Shown: piece after piece, positions 43,548-52,848 of the stretch
Layout: each line of letters opens with the position of its first letter
Numbering within the stretch: position 1 is the stretch's first letter
Assembly (NCBI RefSeq): GCF_002068095.1
Contig: NZ_LWIG01000001.1
Location: 584,903-648,902, forward strand
DNA from: Bradyrhizobium sacchari
Lineage (GTDB): Bacteria > Pseudomonadota > Alphaproteobacteria > Rhizobiales > Xanthobacteraceae
DNA: 64,000 bases
Direction of reading: 5' to 3'
Translations under genes and position numbers: made by a program
The notes under the pieces: generated by a model
Told to the model about the DNA's origin: nothing
Database searches by the model: none
Seen by the model: the letters and a program-made list of their open reading frames with translations, nothing else

Positions 43548-43814
43548 ATGGCCAATACCACTTCCGCCAAGAAAGCGACGCGCAAGATCGCCCGCCGCAC
43601 CGCCGTCAACAAGTCGCGCCGCACCCAGATGCGCGGCGCCGTGCGCACTGTCGAGGAAGCCATCGCGACCGGCGATCGCGCCGCCGCCGTGAAGGCGCTG
43701 GCGACTGCCGAGCCCGCCCTGATGCGCGCCGCGCAGCGCAACATCATTCACAAGAACAACGCCAGCCGCAAAGTCTCGCGCCTCACCGCGCAGATCGCCA
43801 AGCTCGCGAAGTAA
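43548..43814 (+). CDS. rpsT: 30S ribosomal protein S20
   Basis: An 88-residue, Lys/Arg/Ala-rich helical protein that binds 16S rRNA early in 30S assembly. '[29 protein letters not shown]'-type N terminus (read in parts) and '[13 protein letters not shown]' are diagnostic. AAAGGA lies about 11 bases before the ATG at 43548; the longer frame upstream is not coding. It stands directly before dnaA, as in other Bradyrhizobium-like genomes, with its own terminator in between. Confidence 0.97.
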   Translation: MANTTSAKKATRKIARRTAVNKSRRTQMRGAVRTVEEAIATGDRAAAVKALATAEPALMRAAQRNIIHKNNASRKVSRLTAQIAKLAK

Positions 43815-43859
43815 TCTCGGCCTATCATCTGATCGGTTGATCCGGTCGGCACGACAATG

Positions 43860-43886
43860 AGCCCGGCATCGTGCCGGGCTTTTTTG
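43860..43886 (+). terminator. Rho-independent terminator of rpsT
   Basis: AGCCCGGCA (43860-43868) and TGCCGGGCT (43872-43880) form a 9-pair stem with a TCG loop, followed by a run of T. It lies 46 bases after the rpsT stop codon. Confidence 0.93.
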
Positions 43887-45058
43887 TTGCCTGTCATATT
43901 CACGCAAGCAGTCACGCGCCTCACGATCTCCGCATGGAAGAATTTGCGCTGTCCGCATTATGATGGCGTTCCGCAATTCTACCTGCGGATGATTTTGCAA
44001 CAGCGGAAACTTTCACCGCGTTGCGAAAAACCCCTGCGGCGCGGGGCTAAGATGAATTGGCGCGCGAGAAAGTTCTACACACCGTAGATTCACTGGAACG
44101 CTGCCACAGGTGGAGTTACCCTGTGAAACGAGACTCAAAAAACGATGTCTCGCTAATCACTTATCGACATAGCTGCGGCAAGCATTTGGAAAATTCGCTG
44201 GCGCGTCGCTCGCGTGACGCTTTTGTAAAAAATTTTTGGCGGTGGCGGAGAATTGTCACATGAAGCGCCGCATTTTCGATTCTGTGCACGAATCCAAAAA
44301 CTTGCTTCAGAGCCTGTGCACAAGTCCCGCGCGACGTTAACCGAGGTCAAGATTTTTGATGCCTCAAGTGTGAATCAATTTCGTTGCGAGTCTTTCCGCA
44401 TAGTGTATTCCTTAAGTCGTTCGCGGCGCCCACGATCTTGAGACCAGCGCGGTATCGGAAACGGGGCGAGCGTGCAAATCGGCGGCGGTGTGCACGTTGG
44501 CGACGCTTCAACAAGCGATTGTCGGTTCGAAACCCATAGCAATATGGGAACGGTAGCTTTTTGTCTGAATGTCTCCAAGCGGGATTTCTAGCATCCCGCT
44601 CGCGCCAAGCGCATATGAGAGACATCTTGCAGCTACCCCGACATGCGCGATGGCGGAGCCGAACGAACGACTAGTGCAGACGGGCAGGACATCCGCGACA
44701 GGAGTACGACGCGGTTGTCTTTTACGCAGGACCTTGCCGTGAGCAATCACGGCAGGACGGGGAGGTATCATGTCCTACGGATTCAATGCGGTATTGATTC
44801 AAGTTCCATCGCTCGACGATGCCGTTTCCGATCCGTCCTGCGTTCAGCCTCCTACATGCACGGGCGCGTCGAGTACGCGCTGACCTCGCGACCCCTCCAT
44901 CAAGGACATCGCTGATCTGACCCGCGGCGCTTCGCGCCGAATGGTCGAGCTATGCCCGACGATGGACTCGCTTGAGGTCGCGTCATTGCCGGGATTCGGC
45001 AGGAACCCTGCATGGCGCTCACCGATTCAATCTGAGCTCTCAAGAGAAGTTTTTAACG
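43887..45058. promoter_or_regulatory. dnaA upstream region, about 1.2 kb without a gene
   Basis: The longest non-coding stretch in the window, with lower GC than the genes, especially 44050-44420. It contains eleven GANTC (CcrM-type) sites from 44087 to 45028, six of them between 44087 and 44392. One DnaA-box-like sequence TTATCGACA lies at 44161-44169 (one change from TTATCCACA), and weaker ones, TTCTACACA at 44073-44081 and TGTGCACAA at 44315-44323 (complement TTGTGCACA), are two changes away. This supports control of dnaA by methylation state and by DnaA itself. It is too weak in DnaA boxes to call it oriC. Several short open frames here lack ribosome sites and I do not call them genes. 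Confidence 0.6.
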
Positions 45059-46471
45059 ATGAACACATCGGAACAGGATCGCTGGTCACGCGTGAAGGGT
45101 CGGCTGCGCTCGAGCGTTGGCGAAGACGTCTATACGAGCTGGTTTGCACGCATGGATCTCGAAGGCGTGCAGGACGAGAGCGTGCGGCTGTCGGTGCCGA
45201 CCCGCTTCCTGAAGAGCTGGATCCAGGCCCATTATGCCGAGCGCGTGCTGTCGTGCTGGCAGGCCGAGATGCCGGAAGTGCATCGCATCGACCTCACGGT
45301 CCGTTCCGCCGTGCGCCCGGTGGTGCAGGCGAAGGAAGCGCCCGCGCCGGTCGAGGCACGCCGCGCGCCCGCCCCCGAGCTGCGCTCGACCGCGACCGCG
45401 CCGGTGTCGGCCAATCATGACGCGCTCGGCGGCTCGCCGCTTGATCCGCGCCTGACCTTTGCGAGCTTCGTCGTCGGCCGCTCCAACACGCTGGCCCATG
45501 CGGCCGCGCGCCAGGTCGCCGAGGGACGCCGCGGCGATCCCGTGATGTTCAACCCGCTCTACATCCATGCCGGCGTCGGCCTCGGCAAGACGCATCTCTT
45601 GCAGGCCGTGACCTGGGCCGGCAATTCCGGCAACGAGCGCAAGGTGCTGTATCTCACGGCCGAGAAATTCATGTACGGCTTCGTCGCCGCGCTGAAGACG
45701 CAGACGGCGCTCGCCTTCAAGGAAGCGCTGCGCGGCATCGACGTGCTCGTGATCGACGACCTGCAGTTCCTGCAGGGCAAGTCGACCCAGGCCGAGTTCT
45801 GTCACACGCTGAACGCGCTGATCGATGCCGGCCGCCAGGTCGTGATCGCGGCCGACCGTCCGCCGTCCGATCTCGAGAGCCTCGATGATCGCGTCCGCTC
45901 GCGCCTTGCCGGCGGCCTCGTGGTCGAGATGGGCTCGCTCGGCGAGGAGCTGCGCCACGGCATTCTGAAGTCGCGCGTCGCCGCGGCCCGTACCCATCAT
46001 GCGACCTTCGACGTGCCCGAGGAGGTGCTGCATTATCTCGCACGCACCATCACCCATAACGGCCGCGATCTCGAAGGCGCGATCAACCGCCTCTTGGCGC
46101 ACTCCAAGCTCAACAACCAGCCGGTGACGCTGGAGATGGCCGAGCGCGAGGTGCGTGACCTGGTCCGGCCGCAGGAGCCGAAGCGGATCAAGATCGAGGA
46201 CATCCAGCGCGTGGTGGCACGGCAGTACAACGTCAGCCGCTCCGACCTGCTGTCCTCGCGCCGCACCGCCAATGTGGTCCGCCCGCGCCAGGTGGCGATG
46301 TACCTCGCCAAGACGCTGACCCTGCGCTCGCTCCCCGAGATCGGCCGCCGCTTCGGCGGACGCGACCACACCACGGTGCTCCACGCCGTGCGCAAGATCG
46401 AGGCACTGGTCTCCAAGGACACCGCGCTGTCGGAGGAAGTGGAATCGCTGAAGCGCCAGCTTCAGGAATAA
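45059..46471 (+). CDS. dnaA: Chromosomal replication initiator protein DnaA
   Basis: A 470-residue initiator ATPase that unwinds the origin and loads the helicase. Domain I begins '[17 protein letters not shown]'; domain II is a short Ala/Pro-rich linker (about 85-130); domain III has Walker A '[13 protein letters not shown]' near residue 172 and Walker B '[12 protein letters not shown]'; and domain IV ends with the DNA-binding signature '[20 protein letters not shown]'. The ATG at 45059 is chosen over an upstream in-frame codon by homology and by AAGAGAAG about 10 bases upstream. Followed by a GC-rich terminator and dnaN. Confidence 0.98.
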   Translation: MNTSEQDRWSRVKGRLRSSVGEDVYTSWFARMDLEGVQDESVRLSVPTRFLKSWIQAHYAERVLSCWQAEMPEVHRIDLTVRSAVRPVVQAKEAPAPVEARRAPAPELRSTATAPVSANHDALGGSPLDPRLTFASFVVGRSNTLAHAAARQVAEGRRGDPVMFNPLYIHAGVGLGKTHLLQAVTWAGNSGNERKVLYLTAEKFMYGFVAALKTQTALAFKEALRGIDVLVIDDLQFLQGKSTQAEFCHTLNALIDAGRQVVIAADRPPSDLESLDDRVRSRLAGGLVVEMGSLGEELRHGILKSRVAAARTHHATFDVPEEVLHYLARTITHNGRDLEGAINRLLAHSKLNNQPVTLEMAEREVRDLVRPQEPKRIKIEDIQRVVARQYNVSRSDLLSSRRTANVVRPRQVAMYLAKTLTLRSLPEIGRRFGGRDHTTVLHAVRKIEALVSKDTALSEEVESLKRQLQE

Positions 46472-46495
46472 AGGCCTAGGCCTCCTGCCATTCTC

Positions 46496-46528
46496 CCGCC
46501 GCCCCGGCCACGCCCGGGCGGCGGTTTT
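46496..46528 (+). terminator. Terminator after dnaA
   Basis: CCGCCGCCC at 46496-46504 pairs with GGGCGGCGG at 46516-46524, followed by TTTT. The stem is 9 GC-rich pairs and begins 24 bases after the dnaA stop, so dnaN is likely to have its own promoter within 46530-46738. Confidence 0.75.
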
Positions 46529-46738
46529 CGTTTGGGCGGTAAATCGTGGGAATCGTGCGGAACTGCCCCCCGATCCCTTGAATCCGGGGGCCATCCGAGC
46601 CACCTTGCGCGACCCTGACGGCTTTGGTCATATCGGCTGGATGATCCGGCTTTTCGGGGTCTTCGGTGCCGCGGCGCTTTTCGGCTGCCCGGCCTTCTCA
46701 AACGCTGAGTTTTCCTTGGGGATCGGGCGAGTAGTGCA

Positions 46739-47857
46739 ATGAAGGTTACGGTCGAACGCGCGCAACTCCTGAAGTCACTGGGCCATGTCCACCGCGTGGT
46801 CGAGCGCCGCAACACCATCCCGATCCTCGGCAACGTGCTGGTCCGCGCCGATAACGCCAAATTGTCGCTGAAGGCGACCGACCTCGACCTCGAGGTGACG
46901 GAAACGCTGGCGGCGGAAACCGCCACCGCCGGTTCCACCACCGTGCCGGCGCACATGTTCTACGACATCGTGCGCAAGCTGCCTGACGGCTCGCAGATCG
47001 TGCTGGAGGCCGACGGCGACCGCGCCGTGCTGGCGATCCGCGCCGGCCGCTCGCGCTTCACGCTGCAGACGCTGCCGGAGAATGATTTCCCGGATCTGGC
47101 CGCCGGCGACATGTCGCACTCCTTCTCGCTCGCCGCCAAGGACGTCAAGCGGCTGATCGATCGCACCCAGTTCGCGATCTCGACGGAAGAGACGCGCTAT
47201 TATCTCAACGGCATCTATCTGCACGCCGCCGGCACCGCGAAGGCCGCGACCCTGCGCGGCGTTGCCACCGACGGCCACCGCCTCGCCCAGCTCGACCTGG
47301 TGCAGCCCAAGGGCGCCGAGGGCATGCCCGGCGTGATCGTGCCGCGCAAGACCGTCGGCGAGGTGCAGCGCCTGATCGAGGACACCGACGCCGAGATGAC
47401 GATCGAGCTGTCGCAGGCCAAGATCCGCTTTACCATCGGCAATGTGGTGCTGACCTCGAAGCTGATCGACGGCACCTTCCCCGACTATGGCCGCGTCATT
47501 CCGCAAGGCAACGACAAGGAGCTCGTCGTCGACAAGAAGGATTTCGAGAACGCAGTCGACCGCGTCTCCACCATCTCCAGCGAGCGCGGCCGCGCGGTCA
47601 AGCTGTCACTGTCGGCGGGCAAGCTGGTGCTGTCGGTGACCAACCCGGATTCCGGCAGCGCGACCGAGGAGCTCGAGGTCGAATACGCCTCCGACGCCCT
47701 CGATATCGGCTTCAACTCCCGCTATCTGCTCGACATCGCCGCCCAGATCGAAGGCGAGGTCGCGACGCTGAGACTGGCCGACCCCGGCTCGCCCACCCTG
47801 GTCCAGGACCGCGACGACAAGAGCGCGCTGTACGTGCTGATGCCGATGCGGGTGTGA
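46739..47857 (+). CDS. dnaN: DNA polymerase III sliding clamp (beta subunit)
   Basis: A 372-residue ring-forming processivity factor. It shows the three-fold clamp fold: 'MKVTVERAQLLKSLGHVHRVVERRNTIPILGNVLV' at the start, 'ISTEETRYYLNGIYLH' in domain II, and the C-terminal 'YVLMPMRV', the family's conserved end that binds partner peptides. Length is normal. It stands between dnaA and recF. Confidence 0.98.
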   Translation: MKVTVERAQLLKSLGHVHRVVERRNTIPILGNVLVRADNAKLSLKATDLDLEVTETLAAETATAGSTTVPAHMFYDIVRKLPDGSQIVLEADGDRAVLAIRAGRSRFTLQTLPENDFPDLAAGDMSHSFSLAAKDVKRLIDRTQFAISTEETRYYLNGIYLHAAGTAKAATLRGVATDGHRLAQLDLVQPKGAEGMPGVIVPRKTVGEVQRLIEDTDAEMTIELSQAKIRFTIGNVVLTSKLIDGTFPDYGRVIPQGNDKELVVDKKDFENAVDRVSTISSERGRAVKLSLSAGKLVLSVTNPDSGSATEELEVEYASDALDIGFNSRYLLDIAAQIEGEVATLRLADPGSPTLVQDRDDKSALYVLMPMRV

Positions 47858-47897
47858 GGGGCGTGGTCCTCCTCCCGCGATACCTTCCGTGTGGAGA

Positions 47898-48066
47898 CAA
47901 TCCCTCACCCGGCTTCGCTGCGCGAAGCCACCCTCTCCCACAAGGAGAGAGGGTGAAGCCTCCCCCTTTCCCCGTCGAAACAAGCGCGATGCACGTTGCT
48001 GTGCCCTCTCCCCTTGTGGGAGAGGGCATCTCCGCTGTCGGATAAACACTCAGTCGGGTGAGGGGT
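47898..48066. repeat. Intergenic repeats, family D, left of the DUF559 gene
   Basis: Two copies of the CCTCTCCC/GGGAGAGG repeat. The first (about 47904-47955) reads in the forward sense: CCCTCACCCGGC, a GCTTCGCTGCGCGAAGC hairpin, then CACCCTCTCCCACAAGG. The second (48004-48066) is the inverse: CCCTCTCCCC-TTGT-GGGAGAGGG through to CGGGTGAGGGGT, ending two bases before the GTG start of the DUF559 gene. Confidence 0.8.
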
Positions 48067-48068
48067 TC

Positions 48069-48434
48069 GTGCCGCAGGAGCCATCCCATCGGCCAGTCGC
48101 CAAGCGGCTCCGCCAATTCGCGAAGAACATGCGACACGAACCGACGGATGCGGAAGCCGCAATGTGGCGCTTGCTGAGGGATCGTCGGCTCTCCACTTTC
48201 AAGTTTCGCCGACAGGTGCCGTTCAAGAACTACATCCTCGACTTCGTCTGTTTCGAGAAGCGCCTCATGATCGAGATCGATGGCAGTCAACACGCGGAAT
48301 CGCGGCGGGACACAGTTCGGGATGCCGCACTTGCCGCCGAAGGCTTCGCCATCGCCCGCTATTGGAACAATGACGTACTGCAACAGCCCACCTCTGTATT
48401 GGAGGACATCCTTGCAAAGCTTGCCGGGCGGTAA
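48069..48434 (+). CDS. DUF559 endonuclease-domain protein
   Basis: A 121-residue protein of the DUF559 family, related in fold to very-short-patch-repair and other PD-(D/E)xK nucleases. 'AKNMRHEPTDAEAAMWRLLRDRRL' is the family start, followed by 'FKFRRQVPFKNYILDFVCFEKRLMIEIDGSQH', in which D (ILDF), E (IEID) and the following residues form the likely catalytic centre. The GTG at 48069 gives the expected length; the longer frame runs through repeat sequence. The gene lies between dnaN and recF, an unusual insertion, and is enclosed by inverted copies of a family D repeat at 48004-48066 and 48438-48496. Confidence 0.85.
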   Translation: MPQEPSHRPVAKRLRQFAKNMRHEPTDAEAAMWRLLRDRRLSTFKFRRQVPFKNYILDFVCFEKRLMIEIDGSQHAESRRDTVRDAALAAEGFAIARYWNNDVLQQPTSVLEDILAKLAGR

Positions 48435-48437
48435 CAT

Positions 48438-48496
48438 ACCCCTCACCCGTCGCCTCACTTCGTGAGGCGCCACCCTCTCCCACAAGGGGAGAGGGG
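48438..48496. repeat. Intergenic repeat, family D, right of the DUF559 gene
   Basis: Runs from ACCCCTCACCCG, over a hairpin GCCTCACTTCGTGAGGC, to CACCCTCTCCCACAAGG and GGAGAGGGG. It begins three bases after the DUF559 stop and is the inverse of the copy at 48004-48066. A close match lies at about 59083-59141. Confidence 0.8.
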
Positions 48497-48523
48497 AAGA
48501 ACCGCGTTCACGACGAATAACTC

Positions 48524-49672
48524 ATGACCCCCTCCCGCATTCATCGCCTGACGCTGACGCATTTTCGCAATTACCGGGCGGCGGGGCTCGAGACGGCGGC
48601 TGACATGGTGGCGCTGGTCGGACCGAACGGGGCGGGCAAGACCAATTGCATCGAGGCGATCTCGTTCCTGTCGCCGGGCCGGGGCCTGCGGCGCGCCACG
48701 CTGGAGGATGTCGCCGACAACCAGGGCGACGGCTCCTGGGCGGTGTCGGCGCAGGTGGAGGGCGCGCTGGGGCTGGCGACGCTCGGCACCGGCATCGATG
48801 CGCCGCGTGCAGACAGCCCGGTCAGCCGGCGCTGCCGCATCGATCGCGAGCCGGTCAATTCCGCAGCCAGCTTCGGTGACCACATCCGCATGGTCTGGCT
48901 GACGCCGGCGATGGACGGGCTGTTCATGGGCGCCGCGTCCGAGCGGCGGCGCTTCTTCGACCGCCTGGTGCTCGCCATCGACAACGAGCATTCCAGCCGC
49001 ATCAACGCGCTGGAACGTTCCCTGCGCTCGCGCAACCGGCTGCTCGAGACGCGCAATTACGACGACCATTGGTGTGACGCGATCGAGCGCGAGACCGCCG
49101 AGCTTGCGGTTGCGGTCGCCGCAACGCGCGGCCAGACCGCGGCGCGGCTGACCGGCATGCTCAACGCGCGCGCGCAAGCTTCCGCGTTTCCATCCGCTCA
49201 GATCGCGCTCGACGGCTGGATGGAGAATGCGCTGCTCCAGGAGACCGCGACCTCGGTTGAGGACCGCTACCGCCAGATCCTGCGCGACAACCGTCCGCGC
49301 GATGCCATCGCCGGCCGCACCACCGACGGCCCGCATCTCACCGACCTCCAGGTGATCTACGCGCCGAAGAGCATGCCGGCGCGCGACGCCTCGACCGGCG
49401 AGCAAAAGGCGCTGCTGATCGGGCTCGTGCTGGCGCATGCGAGCCTGGTCGCCGAGATGACCGGCATCGTGCCGCTGCTGCTGCTCGACGAGGTCGTCGC
49501 CCATCTCGATCCTAGCAGGCGCGCCGCGCTGTTCGACGAGCTGCGCAAGCTCGGCGCGCAGGTCTGGCTGACCGGCGCGGACCCGGCCGCCTTCGCGGAG
49601 ATCGGCGCCGGCGGCGAGGTGTTTGACGTCGAGAGCGGACGGGTTTCGGCCCGACCAAAGCCGGCGCATTGA
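48524..49672 (+). CDS. recF: DNA replication and repair protein RecF
   Basis: A 382-residue SMC-like ATPase that helps load RecA at gaps. It has 'LTLTHFRNYRAAGLE' at the start, Walker A 'GPNGAGKTNCIEAISFLSPGRG' (about residues 31-52), the signature 'STGEQKALLIGLVLAHA' and Walker B 'PLLLLDEVVAHLD'. The start codon lies 28 bases after the end of the family D repeat. Followed by a family of exported paralogues rather than directly by gyrB. Confidence 0.97.
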   Translation: MTPSRIHRLTLTHFRNYRAAGLETAADMVALVGPNGAGKTNCIEAISFLSPGRGLRRATLEDVADNQGDGSWAVSAQVEGALGLATLGTGIDAPRADSPVSRRCRIDREPVNSAASFGDHIRMVWLTPAMDGLFMGAASERRRFFDRLVLAIDNEHSSRINALERSLRSRNRLLETRNYDDHWCDAIERETAELAVAVAATRGQTAARLTGMLNARAQASAFPSAQIALDGWMENALLQETATSVEDRYRQILRDNRPRDAIAGRTTDGPHLTDLQVIYAPKSMPARDASTGEQKALLIGLVLAHASLVAEMTGIVPLLLLDEVVAHLDPSRRAALFDELRKLGAQVWLTGADPAAFAEIGAGGEVFDVESGRVSARPKPAH

Positions 49673-49785
49673 ACCCGACCGATTTCGATCGCGACTAGTT
49701 GCCAGAGGCCGCGCCGACGGTGTCGCAGCCGTTACCGCGCGATCAATGACGCGCAGATCTCTTGGCAAGTTTCTTGGAGAGTGAG

Positions 49786-50529
49786 ATGCGGACGGTAATG
49801 CCCGGGGCGCAAGCCTCGGCACGATGGCGGGCGTTTGTGTGCGGCCTCGTTTTCCTCGCGATCTGCATGCTCGCGGCAAGCGCCAGCGCCTGGGCGCCGC
49901 ATATCTCAGTGCTGTTCTCGTCCGCGCTCACGCCGGATCCCGGGACCAAGCTGCCCGCGCCGACCCGCTACAGCTACAGGGGCATCCACACCACCGTGGT
50001 GAGCGGCATCGAGGCCCCGCTCCGCACCAGGCTGGAGGCGACCGTCCCTGCCGATCTCGGCGACGTGCTCGCCTTCTACCGCAGCGAGCTCGACAAGCTC
50101 GGCTGGAAAGAAAAGCCCGATGGCGCGGTGATCGGCGCCGATCACGTCCAGCTCGCCTTCGCTTCCCCGCTCGGACCGGCGCTGCTGGATCTCCACCGCA
50201 AGGACAGCAGCACCGCAGTCGAGCTCGTGCAGAAGAATTCGGACACGGCAACCAGGGCGAACGTCATGCCCGAACCCGGCCAGGCCAAGGTGGTGTTCTC
50301 CAATATCGGCGAGACCGAGGCCGTGCTGACGATCGACGCGCGGACCATCACGCGCGCGGGTGGCGCCAACGCCGTCGCGCTGGATCTGCCGCCCGGCAAA
50401 TATTCTTACCAAGTGAATGTGCCGGGCCGCGCGGCTCATACCAACACCCTCGTCGTCGCGGCCGGTGATACCTGGGAGCTCACGGTCGGACGCAACGGCG
50501 ACGCGTGGTCACCGCTCCATCTGTATTGA
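49786..50529 (+). CDS. Exported protein of unknown function, FY-GW module paralogue 1
   Basis: A 247-residue exported protein: the hydrophobic segment 'GLVFLAICMLAASASAWA' is a signal peptide or anchor after a 15-residue N-terminal stretch. The mature part has 'LTPDPGTKLPAPTRY', then the module 'DLGDVLAFYRSELDKLGWKEK' followed by 'LAFASPLGPALLDL', 'MPEPGQAKVVFSNIGETEAVLTID', and a final beta domain 'LPPGKYSYQVNVPGRAAHTNTLVVAAGDTWEL'. The same order recurs in the two genes downstream. I do not recognise a named family. GGAGAG lies 6 bases before the ATG at 49786. A similar leader sequence precedes all three genes. Confidence 0.75.
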   Translation: MRTVMPGAQASARWRAFVCGLVFLAICMLAASASAWAPHISVLFSSALTPDPGTKLPAPTRYSYRGIHTTVVSGIEAPLRTRLEATVPADLGDVLAFYRSELDKLGWKEKPDGAVIGADHVQLAFASPLGPALLDLHRKDSSTAVELVQKNSDTATRANVMPEPGQAKVVFSNIGETEAVLTIDARTITRAGGANAVALDLPPGKYSYQVNVPGRAAHTNTLVVAAGDTWELTVGRNGDAWSPLHLY

Positions 50530-50679
50530 GCCTGGGTCAGCCCTCTGCGCCCGCTACCACGGTACCCGGTTGAACCTGCCCGGTCCCCGCCGCGACTTCT
50601 CATCCGAGGCCGCGCCGACGATGTCGCAGCCCGCAATCGCGCGAGGGATTGCCCTGCGCGAAATCCAGGAGTTTTGGCG

Positions 50680-52848
50680 ATGTCGATGATCAAGCGCGGG
50701 ACGCAGGTCCCGGCACGCTGGCGGCTGCTTGCCTGCGGTCTTCTGCTGATGGCGAGCGCGACGCTGCCGGCGCGCGCCGACGACGGTATCGTCGACGTCC
50801 ACGCGCTGCCGCAGCTCGAGGGCGCGGTGGCGGATACCTCGCTCGGAAAGAGCGACCGCGTCGAATATCGCATGCCGACGCCGGAGGCGGTGACGGCGCC
50901 GGCCGTGAAGAAGCTCCTGAGCGCCAACGGCTGGGTGCCCTATGTGCGCCCGCTGGAGGAGAAGAGCGCCACGCTGAATTTCAAGAAGGGCCGGCAGGGC
51001 CTTTCGGTCTTTCTCACACAGGCCCTGGGCCGGCCCGACCAGTCAGTGGTTCATTATTCGCACGACCGTATCTACGGAAACGTGCCGTTCCCCGACGGCG
51101 CGCTCGGCATCGTGTTCGATGGCACCAGGCCCTATCTCGGTTGCATTGCGCCTGACACGCTCGAGGCGACGTTGGATTTCTACACGAGAGAGATGGCCGC
51201 GATCGGCTGGCGCAAGCTCACGCCGGAAACGGCCGCGCGATGGACCAATGCCAGCCTCGACGAGACCATTCCGAACGGCGCGCGCGTGTACTACGAGCAT
51301 CCCGACAGCGAAGCGACCGGCTTCTACAGGCAGAAGCCCGTGATGCTGACGATGACGCGCCGCGACGACGGCAAGACCAATGTCGAGATCCGGACGGCCC
51401 TGTTCGCCCTGCCGGCCGAGCTCAAGCTCGACGGCGATTCCGCAGGCTTTCCACGGCCGGACTCAACCAAGACGTCCATGGGCAAGGGCAACGCGACCAC
51501 CGCCAAGCGCGAAATGTCGGCCGCTGTGATGGCCGATCTGCCCGCCGTGCTCGCCTTCTATCGTCGCGAGCTCAGCGCGCGCGGCTGGCGGAACGATGGC
51601 AATGCCGCGCTCAACCCCGGCGACGAGGTGGCGATCAAGGTGTCCACGGCGGAGGAAACCGGCGTGCTGCGGCTTGGCCGCAAATATGATTTCACCATGG
51701 TCAGCCTCGCCACGCAGCTGACGGACGCGGCGATCGCGGCGCGGATCAAGGCGAAGAAGGAAGCCGACGAGAAGTTCTTCAGGGATGCCGAGATCGCGGC
51801 CAAGCAGGTCATCGCCGCCGACGAGGCACGCCGGAAGGTGCAGGCAGCCGCGCTGTCCGATGCCCCGCTCAACGCGCTCGCGAACAGCAACACGCCGGTG
51901 CCGCTGCCGGAGAACGCCGAGGGGGTGAGGTTCGAAGGCAATGGCGGCCACCTCGAATTCTCCTCGACCGCGAGCGTCAAGGCGCTCACCGCGTTCTATC
52001 GTGCATCGCTCAAGCCTGCCGGCTGGAAGGAGCAGCCCTCCGTGATCAACCAGCCCAATATGGCGGTGATGGAATTCTCCAGGAGCGGCAAGTCGATTTC
52101 GATGACGGTGATGCAGATGGGCCCGAAGGTGAATGTCAGCGCCAGCGGATCGGGCCTGGTGATGGCCGCGGCCAAGCCGGCAGCCTTGCCGGCAGCCTTG
52201 CCGGAGGTGCAGGCGAAATCCTCCGAGCCGCTCAAGCCCGACACCGAATCCCAGCTGCCCGTGCCGACGCAGCGGTCGTCGACCTCGATCGCAACATCGA
52301 AACTGCCGGGCACGGAGACGCCGTTCCGCCGCGAGCTGGAAGCCCGCATCCCCGCCCCGCTCAGCGACGTGCTGGCGTTCTACCGCACCGAGCTCGGAAA
52401 GCTCGGCTGGCAGGAAAAGGCCCACGGCGCGACCGTGTCCGCGGAGCGCGCGCAGATCGACTTCACCTCGCCGCAAGGGCCGGCCGTGCTCAAGCTCGGC
52501 CGCGACAAGGGCGAGACCACAGTCAATCTGGCGCAGAAGAATCCGGAGGCCGCGACGAAAGCAGACATCATGCCCAAGCCGGGCCAGGCCAGGGTGATGA
52601 TCGGCAACATGGGCGACAAGGAAGCTTCGCTCACGATCAACAAGCAGACCGTCAAGATCGCGGCCGGCGCCGGCGGCCCGCAATCGCCGAAAGGTCCGAT
52701 GCTCGATCTGGCGCCCGGGACATACCAGTACGCGCTGCGCATGCCGGGGCGCCCGGCCCGCACCGAAACCCTCACGGTCGCCGCGGGCGATGCCTGGGGC
52801 CTGATGGTGGGGCCGACCGGCGAGGTGCTGCCGCTGCAGATGTATTGA
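50680..52848 (+). CDS. Large exported multi-module protein, FY-GW module paralogue 2
   Basis: A 722-residue exported protein with signal peptide 'WRLLACGLLLMASATLPARA'. It contains four clear copies of a motif with consensus hydrophobic-FY-x3-hydrophobic-x3-GW: 'TLDFYTREMAAIGW' near residue 162, 'VLAFYRRELSARGW' near 288, 'LTAFYRASLKPAGW' near 434 and 'VLAFYRTELGKLGW' near 562, plus a degenerate first one, 'KKLLSANGW', near 78. A Lys/Ala/Glu-rich helix (about 350-390) and a Pro/Ala linker (about 485-530) separate them. The last 190 residues match paralogues 1 and 3 end to end. AGGAG precedes the ATG at 50680. Function unknown. Confidence 0.75.
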   Translation: MSMIKRGTQVPARWRLLACGLLLMASATLPARADDGIVDVHALPQLEGAVADTSLGKSDRVEYRMPTPEAVTAPAVKKLLSANGWVPYVRPLEEKSATLNFKKGRQGLSVFLTQALGRPDQSVVHYSHDRIYGNVPFPDGALGIVFDGTRPYLGCIAPDTLEATLDFYTREMAAIGWRKLTPETAARWTNASLDETIPNGARVYYEHPDSEATGFYRQKPVMLTMTRRDDGKTNVEIRTALFALPAELKLDGDSAGFPRPDSTKTSMGKGNATTAKREMSAAVMADLPAVLAFYRRELSARGWRNDGNAALNPGDEVAIKVSTAEETGVLRLGRKYDFTMVSLATQLTDAAIAARIKAKKEADEKFFRDAEIAAKQVIAADEARRKVQAAALSDAPLNALANSNTPVPLPENAEGVRFEGNGGHLEFSSTASVKALTAFYRASLKPAGWKEQPSVINQPNMAVMEFSRSGKSISMTVMQMGPKVNVSASGSGLVMAAAKPAALPAALPEVQAKSSEPLKPDTESQLPVPTQRSSTSIATSKLPGTETPFRRELEARIPAPLSDVLAFYRTELGKLGWQEKAHGATVSAERAQIDFTSPQGPAVLKLGRDKGETTVNLAQKNPEAATKADIMPKPGQARVMIGNMGDKEASLTINKQTVKIAAGAGGPQSPKGPMLDLAPGTYQYALRMPGRPARTETLTVAAGDAWGLMVGPTGEVLPLQMY

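Noticed and set aside
44057-44915. Short open frames upstream of dnaA (60-90 codons)
   Set aside because: They overlap each other on both strands, have no ribosome sites and show no codon bias.
43887-45058. Chromosome origin (oriC) upstream of dnaA
   Set aside because: Only one sequence is within one change of the DnaA box, there is no box cluster, and in many alphaproteobacteria the origin lies near hemE rather than dnaA. I keep it as a regulatory region only.
47889-48068. N-terminal extension of the DUF559 protein to 47889
   Set aside because: The extra 60 codons run through two repeat copies; the family normally starts near the GTG at 48069.
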